64,000 nt of DNA from Streptomyces poonensis (GTDB lineage: Bacteria > Actinomycetota > Actinomycetes > Streptomycetales > Streptomycetaceae): contig NZ_BMVW01000012.1 in the NCBI RefSeq assembly GCF_014650915.1, forward strand, positions 199,489 through 263,488, in the 5' to 3' direction. The notes under the pieces are model-generated. The model made no database searches. It saw only the letters and a list, made by a program, of their open reading frames with translations, and had not been told where the DNA came from. The number at the start of each line of letters is the position of its first letter. Positions within the stretch are counted from its first letter, which is position 1. Shown here piece after piece: positions 25,187-33,795 of this stretch. Made by a program: the position numbers and the translations under genes.

Positions 25187-27120
25187 GCCGCGGCCCCCAG
25201 CGTCCTCGTCCACGCGCGCAGTTCGCCCACCGTGCGCAGCCGGCCGAACTCCTCGGGGTCTATCTCCCGGCCGGAACGTTTCGTCAGCTCGACGACGATG
25301 CGCAGCCTGGCGAGCGAGTCGATGCCTATCTCGGTGAGCGTGGAGCCGTCGTCGAAGCCGGTGCGGGCGTGCTCGCTCAGAACCCAGGCGGACAGGTCGC
25401 CATCGTTGTCGGAGCGCTCCTCGCCGGGCCAGTACCGCTCGGTCTGCCAGGCGTACAGCGGGAGCGGCACATAGGTGCCGCCCTTCTTGAACTCCGCGTC
25501 CCAGTCCACGTCCAGGCCCGCGCGGTAGCGGTCGGCGGCCTCCGAGGCGCGCCCCGTGCCGACGAGCGTGCCGGTGAGCGCCGCGGCCAGCTCCTCGTGG
25601 GTGGCCCCGACGACGGCCGTCCGGTACGGGTGGTGCTGCCGGCGGGTGGCCGCGCTGAAGCAGATGTCCCGCACCGCGTACGCCGCGCCGGCCCCGCCCG
25701 GGCCCAGGTACTCGGCGTATCTGCGGGCCAGGGCGGTGAGGGCGGCGGGGGTGCGGGCGGACAGCGGGAGCACATACGGCCTGCGGGGCTTGAGCGCCTT
25801 GACGCGGACCGTCGGCGGATCGGCCTGGCGCAGCACCACATGCGCGTTGAGCGCGGAGGAGCCCTGCCCGGAGATGCCGACGACGGCCGGCCGGCCCCGG
25901 TCGGGGAGGTCCTGGAGCGCGCGCGGGACCACGACCGGCAGCCGGTGCCAGTCGACCCGCGGGCTCGGGGTGTCCAGGTGCAGGCTGGGCGGCACCTGGC
26001 CGTGCTCCAGGCACAGCACCGCCTTGATCAGCCCGGTCAGACCGCCGGCGGCCTCGGCGTGACCGACGTTGGTCTTCACGGAGCCCACCAGCAGTGGCCG
26101 GTCGGCGGGCCGTCCCCGGCCCAGGACCTCGCCGAGCGCGGTGAGTTCCAGCATGTCGAGGGCGGGGGACCCGGAGCCGTGCGCCTCCACGTAGTCCACC
26201 TCGGCGGGGTCGACGCCGGCGTCCTCGTACGCCCAGCGCAGCACCTCGAGCTGGCCGGTGAGGGAGGGGTTGAGGACCGAGTCGCTGGTGCCGCCGTCGT
26301 TGCCGACGGCGCTGCCCTGGATGACGGCGCGGATGCGGTCGCCGTCGGCGAGGGCGGCGGTGAGGGGCTTCAGCACCACGACGCCGACCGCGTCGCCGGG
26401 CGCGTGCCCGTCGGCGTTCGCGTCGCCGAATCTGCTGCGGCCGTCGGCGGACATGGAGCCGGCCGCGGTCATCGCCAGGCCCTCGTCCGGGCGCAGCTTG
26501 AGGTTCACGCCGGCGGCCAGGGCGAGGGGGCTCTCCCCGGCGCGGATGCTCTGCACCGCCTGGTGCACGGCGGTCAGCGACGACGAGCACGCCGTGTCCA
26601 CGACAATGCTGGGTCCGCGGAGGTCGAGGAAGTGCGACAGCCGGGCGGAGAGCAGCGAGCGGAAGTTCAGCAGCTGGGCCGCCGTCGCCGCCTGTGGTCC
26701 CTGGCGCAGCGTCAGCTCCAGGTAGTCCGTGCGGGCGGCGCCCACGAAGACCCCGGTGCGGCTGCCCGCGAGCAGGTCGGGCCGCTGGCCGGCGTCCTCC
26801 AGCGCCTCCCAGGCCGTCATCAGCAGCAGCCGCTGCTGCGGGTCGAGTTCGACGGCCTCTCCGGCGGACATGCCGAAGAACTCGGCGTCGAAGCCGGCGA
26901 CGTCGGCGACGTACCCGGCGCGCCGGCTCGCGAGCCTGCCGGGCCCCGGACGGGAGTCGTACAGGGCGTCGACGTCATAACGGTCGGGAGGGGTCTCGCT
27001 GGTGGCGTCGGTCCCGTCCCGCAGCAGGGACCACAGTTCATCGGCTCCGGATGCGCCCGGCAGCCGGCAGGCCATACCGATCACCGCGACCGACCGTGCG
27101 TCCACGTCCGACTTCTTCAA
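25183..27120 (-). CDS. AT-less ketosynthase-ACP didomain PKS protein
   Basis: A 645-residue protein started by TTG at 27120 (AAGGAG 7 bases upstream). The KS domain has the active Cys178 in 'VDTACSSS', His314 in 'VEAHGSGSPALDM' (normally HGTGT) and His354 in 'NVGHAEAAGG', so the catalytic triad is intact. After the KS-AT linker (about 440-525), the usual acyltransferase is missing and the post-AT signature 'VPLPLYAWQTERYW' follows directly, then an ACP with Ser602 in 'EIGIDSLARL'. It needs extender units or acyl groups in trans. First gene of an operon with the adenylation and FAD genes. Confidence 0.87.
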   Translation of the reverse strand: MKKSDVDARSVAVIGMACRLPGASGADELWSLLRDGTDATSETPPDRYDVDALYDSRPGPGRLASRRAGYVADVAGFDAEFFGMSAGEAVELDPQQRLLLMTAWEALEDAGQRPDLLAGSRTGVFVGAARTDYLELTLRQGPQAATAAQLLNFRSLLSARLSHFLDLRGPSIVVDTACSSSLTAVHQAVQSIRAGESPLALAAGVNLKLRPDEGLAMTAAGSMSADGRSRFGDANADGHAPGDAVGVVVLKPLTAALADGDRIRAVIQGSAVGNDGGTSDSVLNPSLTGQLEVLRWAYEDAGVDPAEVDYVEAHGSGSPALDMLELTALGEVLGRGRPADRPLLVGSVKTNVGHAEAAGGLTGLIKAVLCLEHGQVPPSLHLDTPSPRVDWHRLPVVVPRALQDLPDRGRPAVVGISGQGSSALNAHVVLRQADPPTVRVKALKPRRPYVLPLSARTPAALTALARRYAEYLGPGGAGAAYAVRDICFSAATRRQHHPYRTAVVGATHEELAAALTGTLVGTGRASEAADRYRAGLDVDWDAEFKKGGTYVPLPLYAWQTERYWPGEERSDNDGDLSAWVLSEHARTGFDDGSTLTEIGIDSLARLRIVVELTKRSGREIDPEEFGRLRTVGELRAWTRTLGAAA

Positions 27121-27781
27121 CGCAACTCTCCTTCGCTGCTTCGTCGATGTGCGTGTGAGATGGCGCGCTTGACGTCCGCCCGTCATCGCGGTTGCCAACG
27201 GGGCGGGTGGGAACAGGGTTACGAGTGTGAGGTGAATCCCCGGACGCCGTCGTACCGGGGTGGTGACTGCTCGGCCGAGCATGGTGCCCGCAGCTGCCCG
27301 AAGCGGCGGCCGACCGCTCCCGGTGCCGCGTCGCGGCGCTGTGCGCAATGTGGATCTTGGCGTGAAATCGGCCGGTGCGCCAGAGTGTTCCGGACCACAC
27401 GGCGACGGGATGCCCGCAGCTCGTACCGCACTTCGCCCACCGGCCCAGGACCTTCCTCACAGGCGCGCCGTACACGCAGTCGTCGAAAACCAGCCCCCGG
27501 ACGATTGTCGTACCCAAAATCGGATCCGCTCGTTTTCGGATCAAGGAATGGCGAAAAGTGATCGCCCCGGGTTGAAACCTGTAGATATTTGGACAGACTC
27601 CGAGACCGGGCTGGTGTGAGGGATGTGACGAGATGTGAGAGGAGAGGCGGTCGCCTGGGGCTTTGTGGGACCACTGGGTCAAGAGTGCCCAGCCGTCGCG
27701 GAGTTGAGATCGTGCGGAACGAGACGGGATTCGACGGGTGGGGTGAACCGCGGAGTCCGATTCTCTGCTTTCATCGACCTC
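27121..27781. promoter_or_regulatory. 661-bp divergent regulatory region
   Basis: Between the KS-ACP gene (left) and the GAF gene (right). Frames here have no good starts or protein-like composition, so I regard it as non-coding. An AT-richer core at 27480-27600 holds the palindrome CGGATCCG (27518-27525), flanked by CCAAAA on the left and TTTTCGG on the right, with a second GGATC after it. This would suit a regulator controlling both operons. Confidence 0.45.
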
Positions 27782-28813
27782 ATGGATCCCCTGACGACCA
27801 CCGACCAGGCGCGCCTCGAGGGTGAGCAGCGCAGGCTGCGACTGCAGATTCTCGGCCTCAACAACTCCGAGGCGGAAGCCACGTTCGACCGCGTCGCCCG
27901 TCTCGCGGCCAGCTTCACCCAGACCCCGCTGGCCATGGTCAACTTCATCAACGACGAGCGCCAGATGTTCCGCGGCATGTACGTGCCCACCGCGTCGCCC
28001 GACGACAAGGCCGACCCCGACGGCGGCGGCATCGTCTTCGACCTCAGCAGCGTCGCCCGTGAGGTGCCCAACGACTACGGCTTCTGCCCCCACGTGGTGG
28101 CCCAGGGGTCCCAGCTCGCCCTGGACGACGTCTTCGACTACCCGCGCTTCAAGGGCAACCCGCTGGTCAACGACATGGGCGTGCGCTCGTACCTGGGCAC
28201 CCCGCTGCGCGACAACACCGGCATGATCCTCGGCACCGTGTGCGTCGCCGACACCAAGCCCCGGGTCTGGGACCGCAAGATCCGCGAGGGCATGCAGGAG
28301 CTCACCGAGACCCTGCTCGCGGACTTCAAGCTGCGCGACAGCCTGCTCGCCCAGCAGCAGGAGCTGTTCGCGGTGTTCGACGGCGCGCCGTTCCCCATCA
28401 TGCTCACCGAGGGCCCGAACCACCTGCTGCGCTACGCCAACGGCAAGCAGGGCGCCGCGTTCGGCATGGTGCCGCAGTTCAGCCCGGGCCGGATGGCGCT
28501 GCCCGGCCTGGAGTCCATCGGCGTCTTCAACGCGATGGACGAGGCCTTCCACACCGGCCGCGCGGCCACGCTGCCCCGGGCGCAGATCAGCACGTACGAC
28601 GTCCCGCAGCCGCAGGAGTTCAGCTTCCTGTGCACCCCGGTGCGCACCTCGCCGGGCGCGCCCATCAGCGGGGTCCTCACCGTGGCCATGAACATCACGG
28701 GACAGGCCCTCATCGGCGCCGAGCAGCAGGCGTTCGCCGCGAACGTCCAGGAGCGCTTCGAGCGTCTCGGCTCGGGCGGTGTCGCGGCGGCGTTCCCGGG
28801 CCAGCGGGTGTAG
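27782..28813 (+). CDS. GAF-domain sensory protein
   Basis: A 343-residue soluble protein. Residues about 20-165 form a GAF domain ('FDRVARLAASFTQTPLAMVN', 'DERQMFRGMY', 'YGFCPHVVAQG', 'YLGTPLRDNTGMILGTVCV'). The C-terminal half (about 195-330) looks PAS-like ('FDGAPFPIMLTEGPNHLLRY'). There is no kinase, HTH or cyclase output domain, so it presumably works by protein contact. ATG at 27782 is preferred. It is divergent from the KS-ACP operon and convergent with the P450 gene. Confidence 0.82.
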   Translation: MDPLTTTDQARLEGEQRRLRLQILGLNNSEAEATFDRVARLAASFTQTPLAMVNFINDERQMFRGMYVPTASPDDKADPDGGGIVFDLSSVAREVPNDYGFCPHVVAQGSQLALDDVFDYPRFKGNPLVNDMGVRSYLGTPLRDNTGMILGTVCVADTKPRVWDRKIREGMQELTETLLADFKLRDSLLAQQQELFAVFDGAPFPIMLTEGPNHLLRYANGKQGAAFGMVPQFSPGRMALPGLESIGVFNAMDEAFHTGRAATLPRAQISTYDVPQPQEFSFLCTPVRTSPGAPISGVLTVAMNITGQALIGAEQQAFAANVQERFERLGSGGVAAAFPGQRV

Positions 28814-28823
28814 GAGCGGCGCC

Positions 28824-28878
28824 GCGGCCGGCCGGCGGGGCGGAGGCATGGGGGTCCTCCCGCCTCCCGGCCGGCCGC
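28824..28878. terminator. bidirectional terminator between GAF and P450 genes
   Basis: A 12-bp perfect outer stem, GCGGCCGGCCGG and CCGGCCGGCCGC, encloses a further GGCGGAGG/CCTCCCGCC pairing. It sits between two converging genes. Confidence 0.7.
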
Positions 28879-28888
28879 CGCGAGGTGA

Positions 28889-30142
28889 TCAGCCGAGGCG
28901 TACGGGCAGCCGCCGGTGACCGTTGGAGATGAACGACTCCACATGTCCCAGGTCGTCGCCGTGCGCGGCCAGGCGGAGGCCGGGGAACCGTTCGAACAGG
29001 GCCGGCAGGGCGATCACCGCCTCCAGGCGGCCGAGCGGCGCGCCCAGGCAGCGGTGCACGCCGTACCCGAAGGCCAGGTGCTCCTTGTCGGCGCGGGTGA
29101 CGTCGAAGAGGGCGGCGTCCTCGCCGTGCCGCCGCGGATCGCGCCCGGCGGCGGCGTACGCGGCGAGGATCGCCTCGCCCTTGCCGATCACCACGCCCTC
29201 CGGACCGCCGAGCTCACCGAGCGGAAGGTCCTCGACGGCGTACCGCAGCGGCAGGCTGGCGACCGGGGCGTCCCGCCGCAGGGTCTCCTCGACCACGTCG
29301 TCCCACGAGGCGCGGCCCGCCCGTACGTGGGTCAGCTGTTCCGGGTGGGTGAGCAGGGCGTGGATCGCGTTGTCCAGGAGGTTGACGGTGGTCTCGTGGC
29401 CGGCGCTGATGAACAGCACCAGGGTGTTGAGCAGCTCGTCCTCGCTGAGCCGGGTGTCCCCCCGCTCGTCGCGGGCGGCGATCAGCGCGCTGGTCAGGTC
29501 GTCGCCGGGGGACGTGCGCTTCGCGGCGACGAGTTCGGTGAGGACGCCGTACATCCGCTCGTACGTGGCGTTCATCTCGCCCGGGTCGGCGGCCGTGTGG
29601 AACAGGCCGTCCACCAGGCGCCGCAGCTCGGGCGCGAGGTGCCCGGGCACGCCGAACAGCTCGCCGATCACCTGGATCGGCAGCGGATAGCAGAACTCCT
29701 CGCGCAGATCCACGCTCCCGGAACGGCGCGCGGTCTCCGCCACCCGGTCCAGGAGTTCACCGGTCAGCTCCGTTATCCGGGGCCGCAGCGCGGCCGTGCG
29801 GCGGGCGGTGAACGCCACGGAGATCAGGGTGCGCAGACGCCGGTGCTCGCCGCCGTACGCGGTGAACATGTTCTGCACGGCGACCCAGGTGAACAGCGGC
29901 CAGTCGGGGGTGATGCCGCCCTCCCGGAACCGCGTCCAGTGCTGCCGGGGGTCCTTCGACACCCTGGGGTCCGTGAGCAGCCGCTTGAGCAGCTCGGGAC
30001 TGCTGACCGCCCACGCCTCGACCCGGCCCGGGAGCTCGACGCGGGTCGCCGGTCCTCTCGCGCGGATCCGGGCGGCCTCGCCGTGGATGTCACGGCCGGT
30101 CGCGTCGATCGTCAGCGGGCTGGGTTCCGCGGCTGGTCCCAT
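28889..30142 (-). CDS. cytochrome P450
   Basis: A 417-residue soluble P450 with all landmark motifs: I-helix 'FISAGHETTVNLL', ExxR in 'EETLRRDAP' and the heme-binding 'FGYGVHRCLGAPLGR' with Cys ligand. ATG at 30142 follows GAGGAGG by 4 bases. It resembles the CYP107/CYP105 group used in secondary metabolism, though I cannot assign a subfamily. It converges on the GAF gene and is about 3 kb from the KS-ACP operon, so it is a candidate tailoring enzyme. A short overlapping upstream frame is discussed in the findings. Confidence 0.92.
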   Translation of the reverse strand: MGPAAEPSPLTIDATGRDIHGEAARIRARGPATRVELPGRVEAWAVSSPELLKRLLTDPRVSKDPRQHWTRFREGGITPDWPLFTWVAVQNMFTAYGGEHRRLRTLISVAFTARRTAALRPRITELTGELLDRVAETARRSGSVDLREEFCYPLPIQVIGELFGVPGHLAPELRRLVDGLFHTAADPGEMNATYERMYGVLTELVAAKRTSPGDDLTSALIAARDERGDTRLSEDELLNTLVLFISAGHETTVNLLDNAIHALLTHPEQLTHVRAGRASWDDVVEETLRRDAPVASLPLRYAVEDLPLGELGGPEGVVIGKGEAILAAYAAAGRDPRRHGEDAALFDVTRADKEHLAFGYGVHRCLGAPLGRLEAVIALPALFERFPGLRLAAHGDDLGHVESFISNGHRRLPVRLG

Positions 30143-30543
30143 CGGGCCTCCTCGTACTCGAACTCGAAGTACTCACGGCCGATCACGCTGCGGTGCGGTG
30201 GTGCCATCCGGCGGCCTCGCGGGGCACGCGCTGCGTGTGGGGAACTTACCGTGCCAGTAGCGGCACGTCGATGCCTCACGCATCCACCGGGCACCGAGTG
30301 ACTGTGGGGCATCCAGGGGACTTCCCCCCTCCGCATCGAGGGTTTTCCCTGTATCCGCGCAGGCCGGACGGCACCTATCGTTCCCTCCACAGCGAACCCA
30401 CAGGCAACCCCGAACGGGTCGCTCGCGCACCAGGCCGGCCCCACGCGCCCCACCTTTCTTCGTACCCCCCGCCGCTTCGATGCCGAAGCGATTCACCGCC
30501 GCTCCGCGCCGTCCGCGCCGAGCCGGCCAGGAAAGGCAAGCCC
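30143..30543. promoter_or_regulatory. divergent promoter region, P450 / subtilisin
   Basis: 401 bases with two candidate operators side by side: CGTGCC-N6-GGCACG (30250-30267) and GATGC-N5-GCATC (30270-30284). The left part also contains a 31-codon frame (minus strand, 30112-30207) overlapping the P450 start. Nothing else coding is supported. Confidence 0.4.
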
Positions 30544-31995
30544 TTGCGCACCTCCCCCTCCCGTGCCGCGGGACGGAAGCTGATATCCGTCGCCGCCGTC
30601 TCCGCTGTCTCCGCCGCCCTGCTGGCCGGCGCGACCACCACGGCCGCCGCCGCCCAGGCCCCCACCCCGGCCCCCGCCCTCGCCGGTCCGGCCGAGGCCG
30701 CCCCCTCCGTCCCCGCCGAGCGTCTGATCGTCGGCTACGAGAAGGGCGCCGCCGAGGCCGCCTCGGACAAGGCTGCCTCCGCCGACGCCGAGACCAAGGG
30801 CCGCAAGGCCGGCGAGGACCTCGGTTTCGAGCGCCGCCTCGGCAGCGGCGCCGCCCTCGTCGGCCTGGGCGACGGCCTCACCGAGCAGGACGTCACCGAC
30901 GTCATCGCCGAGTACCGGGCCGACCCGCAGGTCGCCTACGTCGTACCGGACCGCCTCAACACACCGCAGGCCACCCCGAACGACACGCACTACACCAAGC
31001 AGTGGGACCTGTTCGAGGCCACCGCGGGCATGCGCGTGCCCGGCGCCTGGGACCTCTCCACCGGCAGCGGGGTGACCGTCGCCGTCATCGACACCGGCTA
31101 CGTCGCCCACTCCGACCTCGCCGCGAACATCGTCCCCGGCTACGACTTCATCTCCGACACCTTCGTCTCCGCAGACGGCAACGGGCGCGACAGCAACCCG
31201 GCCGACCCGGGCGACTGGTCCAGCGCGGGCGAGTGCGGCACCGGCGTCCCCGCGAGCGGCTCGTCCTGGCACGGCACGCACGTCGCGGGCACCATCGCCG
31301 CGGCCACGAACAACGGCAAGGGCGTCGCGGGCGTCGCGTACGGCGCGAAGGTCTCCCCGCTGCGCGTCCTCGGCAAGTGCGGCGGCTACGACTCCGACAT
31401 CATCGACGCCATCACCTGGGCGTCCGGCGGCAGCGTCGCCGGTGTCCCGGCCAACACCAACGTCGCCAAGGTCATCAACATGAGCCTGGGCGGCTCCGGT
31501 TCGTGCACGACGGCCACGCAGAGCGCCATCAACGCGGCCGTGAACCGCGGCACCACCGTCGTCGTCGCCGCGGGCAACAGCAACGCCAACGCCGCGAACT
31601 TCTCCCCGGCGAGCTGCTCCAACGTCATCACGGTCGCCGCGACCAACCGCAGCGGCGCCCGCGCCTCGTACTCGAACTACGGCTCGGTCGTCGACATCGC
31701 CGCTCCCGGCGGCCAGACCAGCACGGGCTCGGCCAACGGCATCCTGTCCACGCTGAACTCCGGCACGAAGACCCCCTCGACCGAGAACTACGCGTACTAC
31801 CAGGGCACCAGCATGGCCGCCCCGCACATCGCGGGCCTGGTCGCGCTGATGAAGTCGGCGAAGCCCACGCTGACCCCGGCCCAGATCGAGGCGGCGGTCA
31901 AGGCGAACGCCCGCGCCCTGCCCGGCACCTGCTCGGGCGGCTGCGGCGCCGGCCTCGCGGACGCCGCGAAGACCGTGCAGGCGGTGCGCGGCTAG
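30544..31995 (+). CDS. secreted subtilisin-like (S8) serine protease
   Basis: A 483-residue exported protease. TTG at 30544 follows AGGAAAGG. A signal peptide of about 37 residues (RR-containing N region, hydrophobic core, Ala-rich cleavage zone) precedes an I9-type inhibitor propeptide (about 45-140) and the S8 domain. The catalytic triad is seen as Asp in 'VAVIDTGY', His in 'WHGTHVAGTIAA' and Ser in 'GTSMAAPHIAGL'. Cys pairs suggest disulfides. It probably degrades extracellular protein during growth on complex substrate. Confidence 0.93.
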   Translation: MRTSPSRAAGRKLISVAAVSAVSAALLAGATTTAAAAQAPTPAPALAGPAEAAPSVPAERLIVGYEKGAAEAASDKAASADAETKGRKAGEDLGFERRLGSGAALVGLGDGLTEQDVTDVIAEYRADPQVAYVVPDRLNTPQATPNDTHYTKQWDLFEATAGMRVPGAWDLSTGSGVTVAVIDTGYVAHSDLAANIVPGYDFISDTFVSADGNGRDSNPADPGDWSSAGECGTGVPASGSSWHGTHVAGTIAAATNNGKGVAGVAYGAKVSPLRVLGKCGGYDSDIIDAITWASGGSVAGVPANTNVAKVINMSLGGSGSCTTATQSAINAAVNRGTTVVVAAGNSNANAANFSPASCSNVITVAATNRSGARASYSNYGSVVDIAAPGGQTSTGSANGILSTLNSGTKTPSTENYAYYQGTSMAAPHIAGLVALMKSAKPTLTPAQIEAAVKANARALPGTCSGGCGAGLADAAKTVQAVRG

Positions 31996-32008
31996 TCCGC
32001 CCGCGACG

Positions 32009-32046
32009 AACGGCCGGCCGGTGCGAGCGCGCACCGGCCGGCCGTT
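32009..32046 (+). terminator. terminator of the subtilisin gene
   Basis: A 16-bp perfect stem from AACGGCCGGCCGGTGC to GCACCGGCCGGCCGTT begins 13 bases after the protease stop; no poly-T follows, as usual in Streptomyces. Confidence 0.75.
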
Positions 32047-32057
32047 AGCGTAGGCGC

Positions 32058-32633
32058 ATGGAGAGCGAAGTGGCCCCGGGGGCCTGGGGAACGACCTGTC
32101 CCGGCTGTGGTGGATCCGCGGTGCGTACCGTGCCGGACACCTGCGCCGACCAGGAGTCCGTACGCAGCCGCCTGTCCGACCGGCTGGCGAGACAACCGGG
32201 CGTCACCTCCCGGTTCGACACCTTCACGCACACCGTCGAGGGGCTGCTGCTGACCGCCGTGGGCGGCGCCCTCGCCTATGAGGGCATCCAGAAGGACAAG
32301 CAGCTCTACACGATCGGCGGCTCGGTGCTGGCGGTGCTGCTGTTCCTCGGCACGATCTACGTCATCTTCGACGAGATCCGTGAGCGGCGCGTGGTCGCGG
32401 CGGGGGAGTCACGCGCCGACGCGCTGTGGCGCTCGGCCTCCTGCTGCTCCGGGTGCGGGGCGGTGTTCTTCCCGGCCGGTTCGCCCTGGCCCCACCCGCT
32501 GACGCCCGAGCAGTTCCAGAAGTACGTGTGGACCGAGGCCGGTTACGGCAAGCGGCTCGACAAGCGGGTCAGGGACGTGGCCCTGCCTCCCGCCCACCCC
32601 TCCCGGCCGGGTGGAGTATCGGACCATGCCTGA
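32058..32633 (+). CDS. membrane protein with split CxxC zinc-ribbon motifs
   Basis: A 191-residue protein. CPGC near residue 14 and CSGC near residue 132 flank a central pair of hydrophobic segments (about 62-76, 'GLLLTAVGGALAYEG', and 85-105). If the pair is a membrane hairpin, both CxxC motifs face the cytoplasm and could form one zinc site. No known family is recognised. It overlaps the following phosphatase gene by 8 bases, suggesting coupling. Confidence 0.65.
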   Translation: MESEVAPGAWGTTCPGCGGSAVRTVPDTCADQESVRSRLSDRLARQPGVTSRFDTFTHTVEGLLLTAVGGALAYEGIQKDKQLYTIGGSVLAVLLFLGTIYVIFDEIRERRVVAAGESRADALWRSASCCSGCGAVFFPAGSPWPHPLTPEQFQKYVWTEAGYGKRLDKRVRDVALPPAHPSRPGGVSDHA

Positions 32634-33795
32634 CACCGCCGACGTGCCCGAAGCCCCCGTGATCACCAGCTCCGACCCGGAATCCTTCCCGCACAGTGTG
32701 CTGGCCGAACGCCACCCCGCGCTCATCCGCAGGGTGCGCGACGCCTTCCCGTACGGCCCCGCACAGCACCGCGCGCTGGACGCGCTGCTGAAGAGCGCCA
32801 CCGAGGGCGTGATCGAGGCCCTGGACGGCGACGCCTGGTGGGAGGCGTGGGGCGTGGACGAGTACGCCGGCCGCACCTGGTTCGAGGTGCCCTTCCTCTG
32901 GTCCGAGAGCTACTTCTACCGCCGGCTCCTGCACGCCGTCGGTCACTTCGGATCCCGCCCGTGGTCCGCCCCGTGGCAGGGCGTCGACCCGTTCCGCCCC
33001 TTCAAGCTCGCCGAGCTCGCCGGTCCGGAGGCCCGGGAGGAGATCTCCGCCCTGGACCGGCTCGCCGCCCTGCCCCTCGAGGAGCAGCGCACGGCCCTGC
33101 TCCACGGCTCGCTCTGGGGCAACCGCGCCGACCTGGGCTTCCGCATCCAGAAGGACGACGACGAGGCGAGCGCCGCCGAACTCGTCGCGGACGACAGCGA
33201 CGCGCTGTGGCAGTTGCTCACCGGGGCCGGGACGCTGGTCCTCGTCGCCGACAACGCGGGCCGCGAACTCGTCCCCGACCTCCTGCTCGTCGACCACCTC
33301 CTGAGCCACGGCCACATCGAACGGGCCGTGCTGCACGTGAAGCCGTACCCCTACTACGTCTCCGACGCCACGACGGCCGACGTCGTCGACGCCGTACGCC
33401 ACCTGACCGACGCCGGTACGGACCACGGCCGGCGCCTGTGGTCCGCGATGGCCGACGGCCGGATCGACCTGCGCGCCCACCCCTTCTCCTGCGGCCCGCT
33501 GCCGTACGCGGACATGCCGGACGACCTCCGCGCGGAGTTCGCGGCCGCGGACGTCACCGTCCTGAAGGGCGATCTCAACTACCGCCGGCTGGTGGGCGAC
33601 CGCATGTGGCCGCCGACCACACCGTTCGCGGACGTCACGGCGTACTTCCCCGGCCCGGTCGCCGCGCTGCGCACCCTCAAGTCGGACGTGATCACCGGTC
33701 TCGCCCCGGAAACGGAGGCCCGTCTCGTCGCGGCGGAGGGACAGTGGCGCTGGCGGACGAGCGGAACGCATGCGCTGATCCAGGTCCGGTCGTAG
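32626..33795 (+). CDS. ARMT1/DUF89-family damage-control phosphatase
   Basis: A 389-residue protein of the DUF89 metal-dependent phosphatase family, subfamily III-like. Key features are 'LVADNAGRELVPDLLLVDHL' with the Asp-Asn metal/nucleophile pair and 'LKGDLNYRRLVGD' near the C terminus. Family members hydrolyse phosphorylated sugars or damaged metabolites. ATG at 32626 follows GGTGGAG by 9 bases and overlaps the membrane gene. The relation to geosmin synthase downstream is probably only positional. Confidence 0.85.
   Translation: MPDTADVPEAPVITSSDPESFPHSVLAERHPALIRRVRDAFPYGPAQHRALDALLKSATEGVIEALDGDAWWEAWGVDEYAGRTWFEVPFLWSESYFYRRLLHAVGHFGSRPWSAPWQGVDPFRPFKLAELAGPEAREEISALDRLAALPLEEQRTALLHGSLWGNRADLGFRIQKDDDEASAAELVADDSDALWQLLTGAGTLVLVADNAGRELVPDLLLVDHLLSHGHIERAVLHVKPYPYYVSDATTADVVDAVRHLTDAGTDHGRRLWSAMADGRIDLRAHPFSCGPLPYADMPDDLRAEFAAADVTVLKGDLNYRRLVGDRMWPPTTPFADVTAYFPGPVAALRTLKSDVITGLAPETEARLVAAEGQWRWRTSGTHALIQVRS

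Noticed and set aside
25513..26650. Inactive ketosynthase because HGTGT is changed to HGSGS
   Set aside because: The His itself, the active Cys and the second His are all present; the Thr to Ser changes are conservative, so loss of activity is not supported.
27219..27674. 151-codon minus-strand frame in the KS/GAF gap
   Set aside because: Ser/Arg/Pro-rich, no ribosome site at its start and no domain; it would overlap the presumed promoters.
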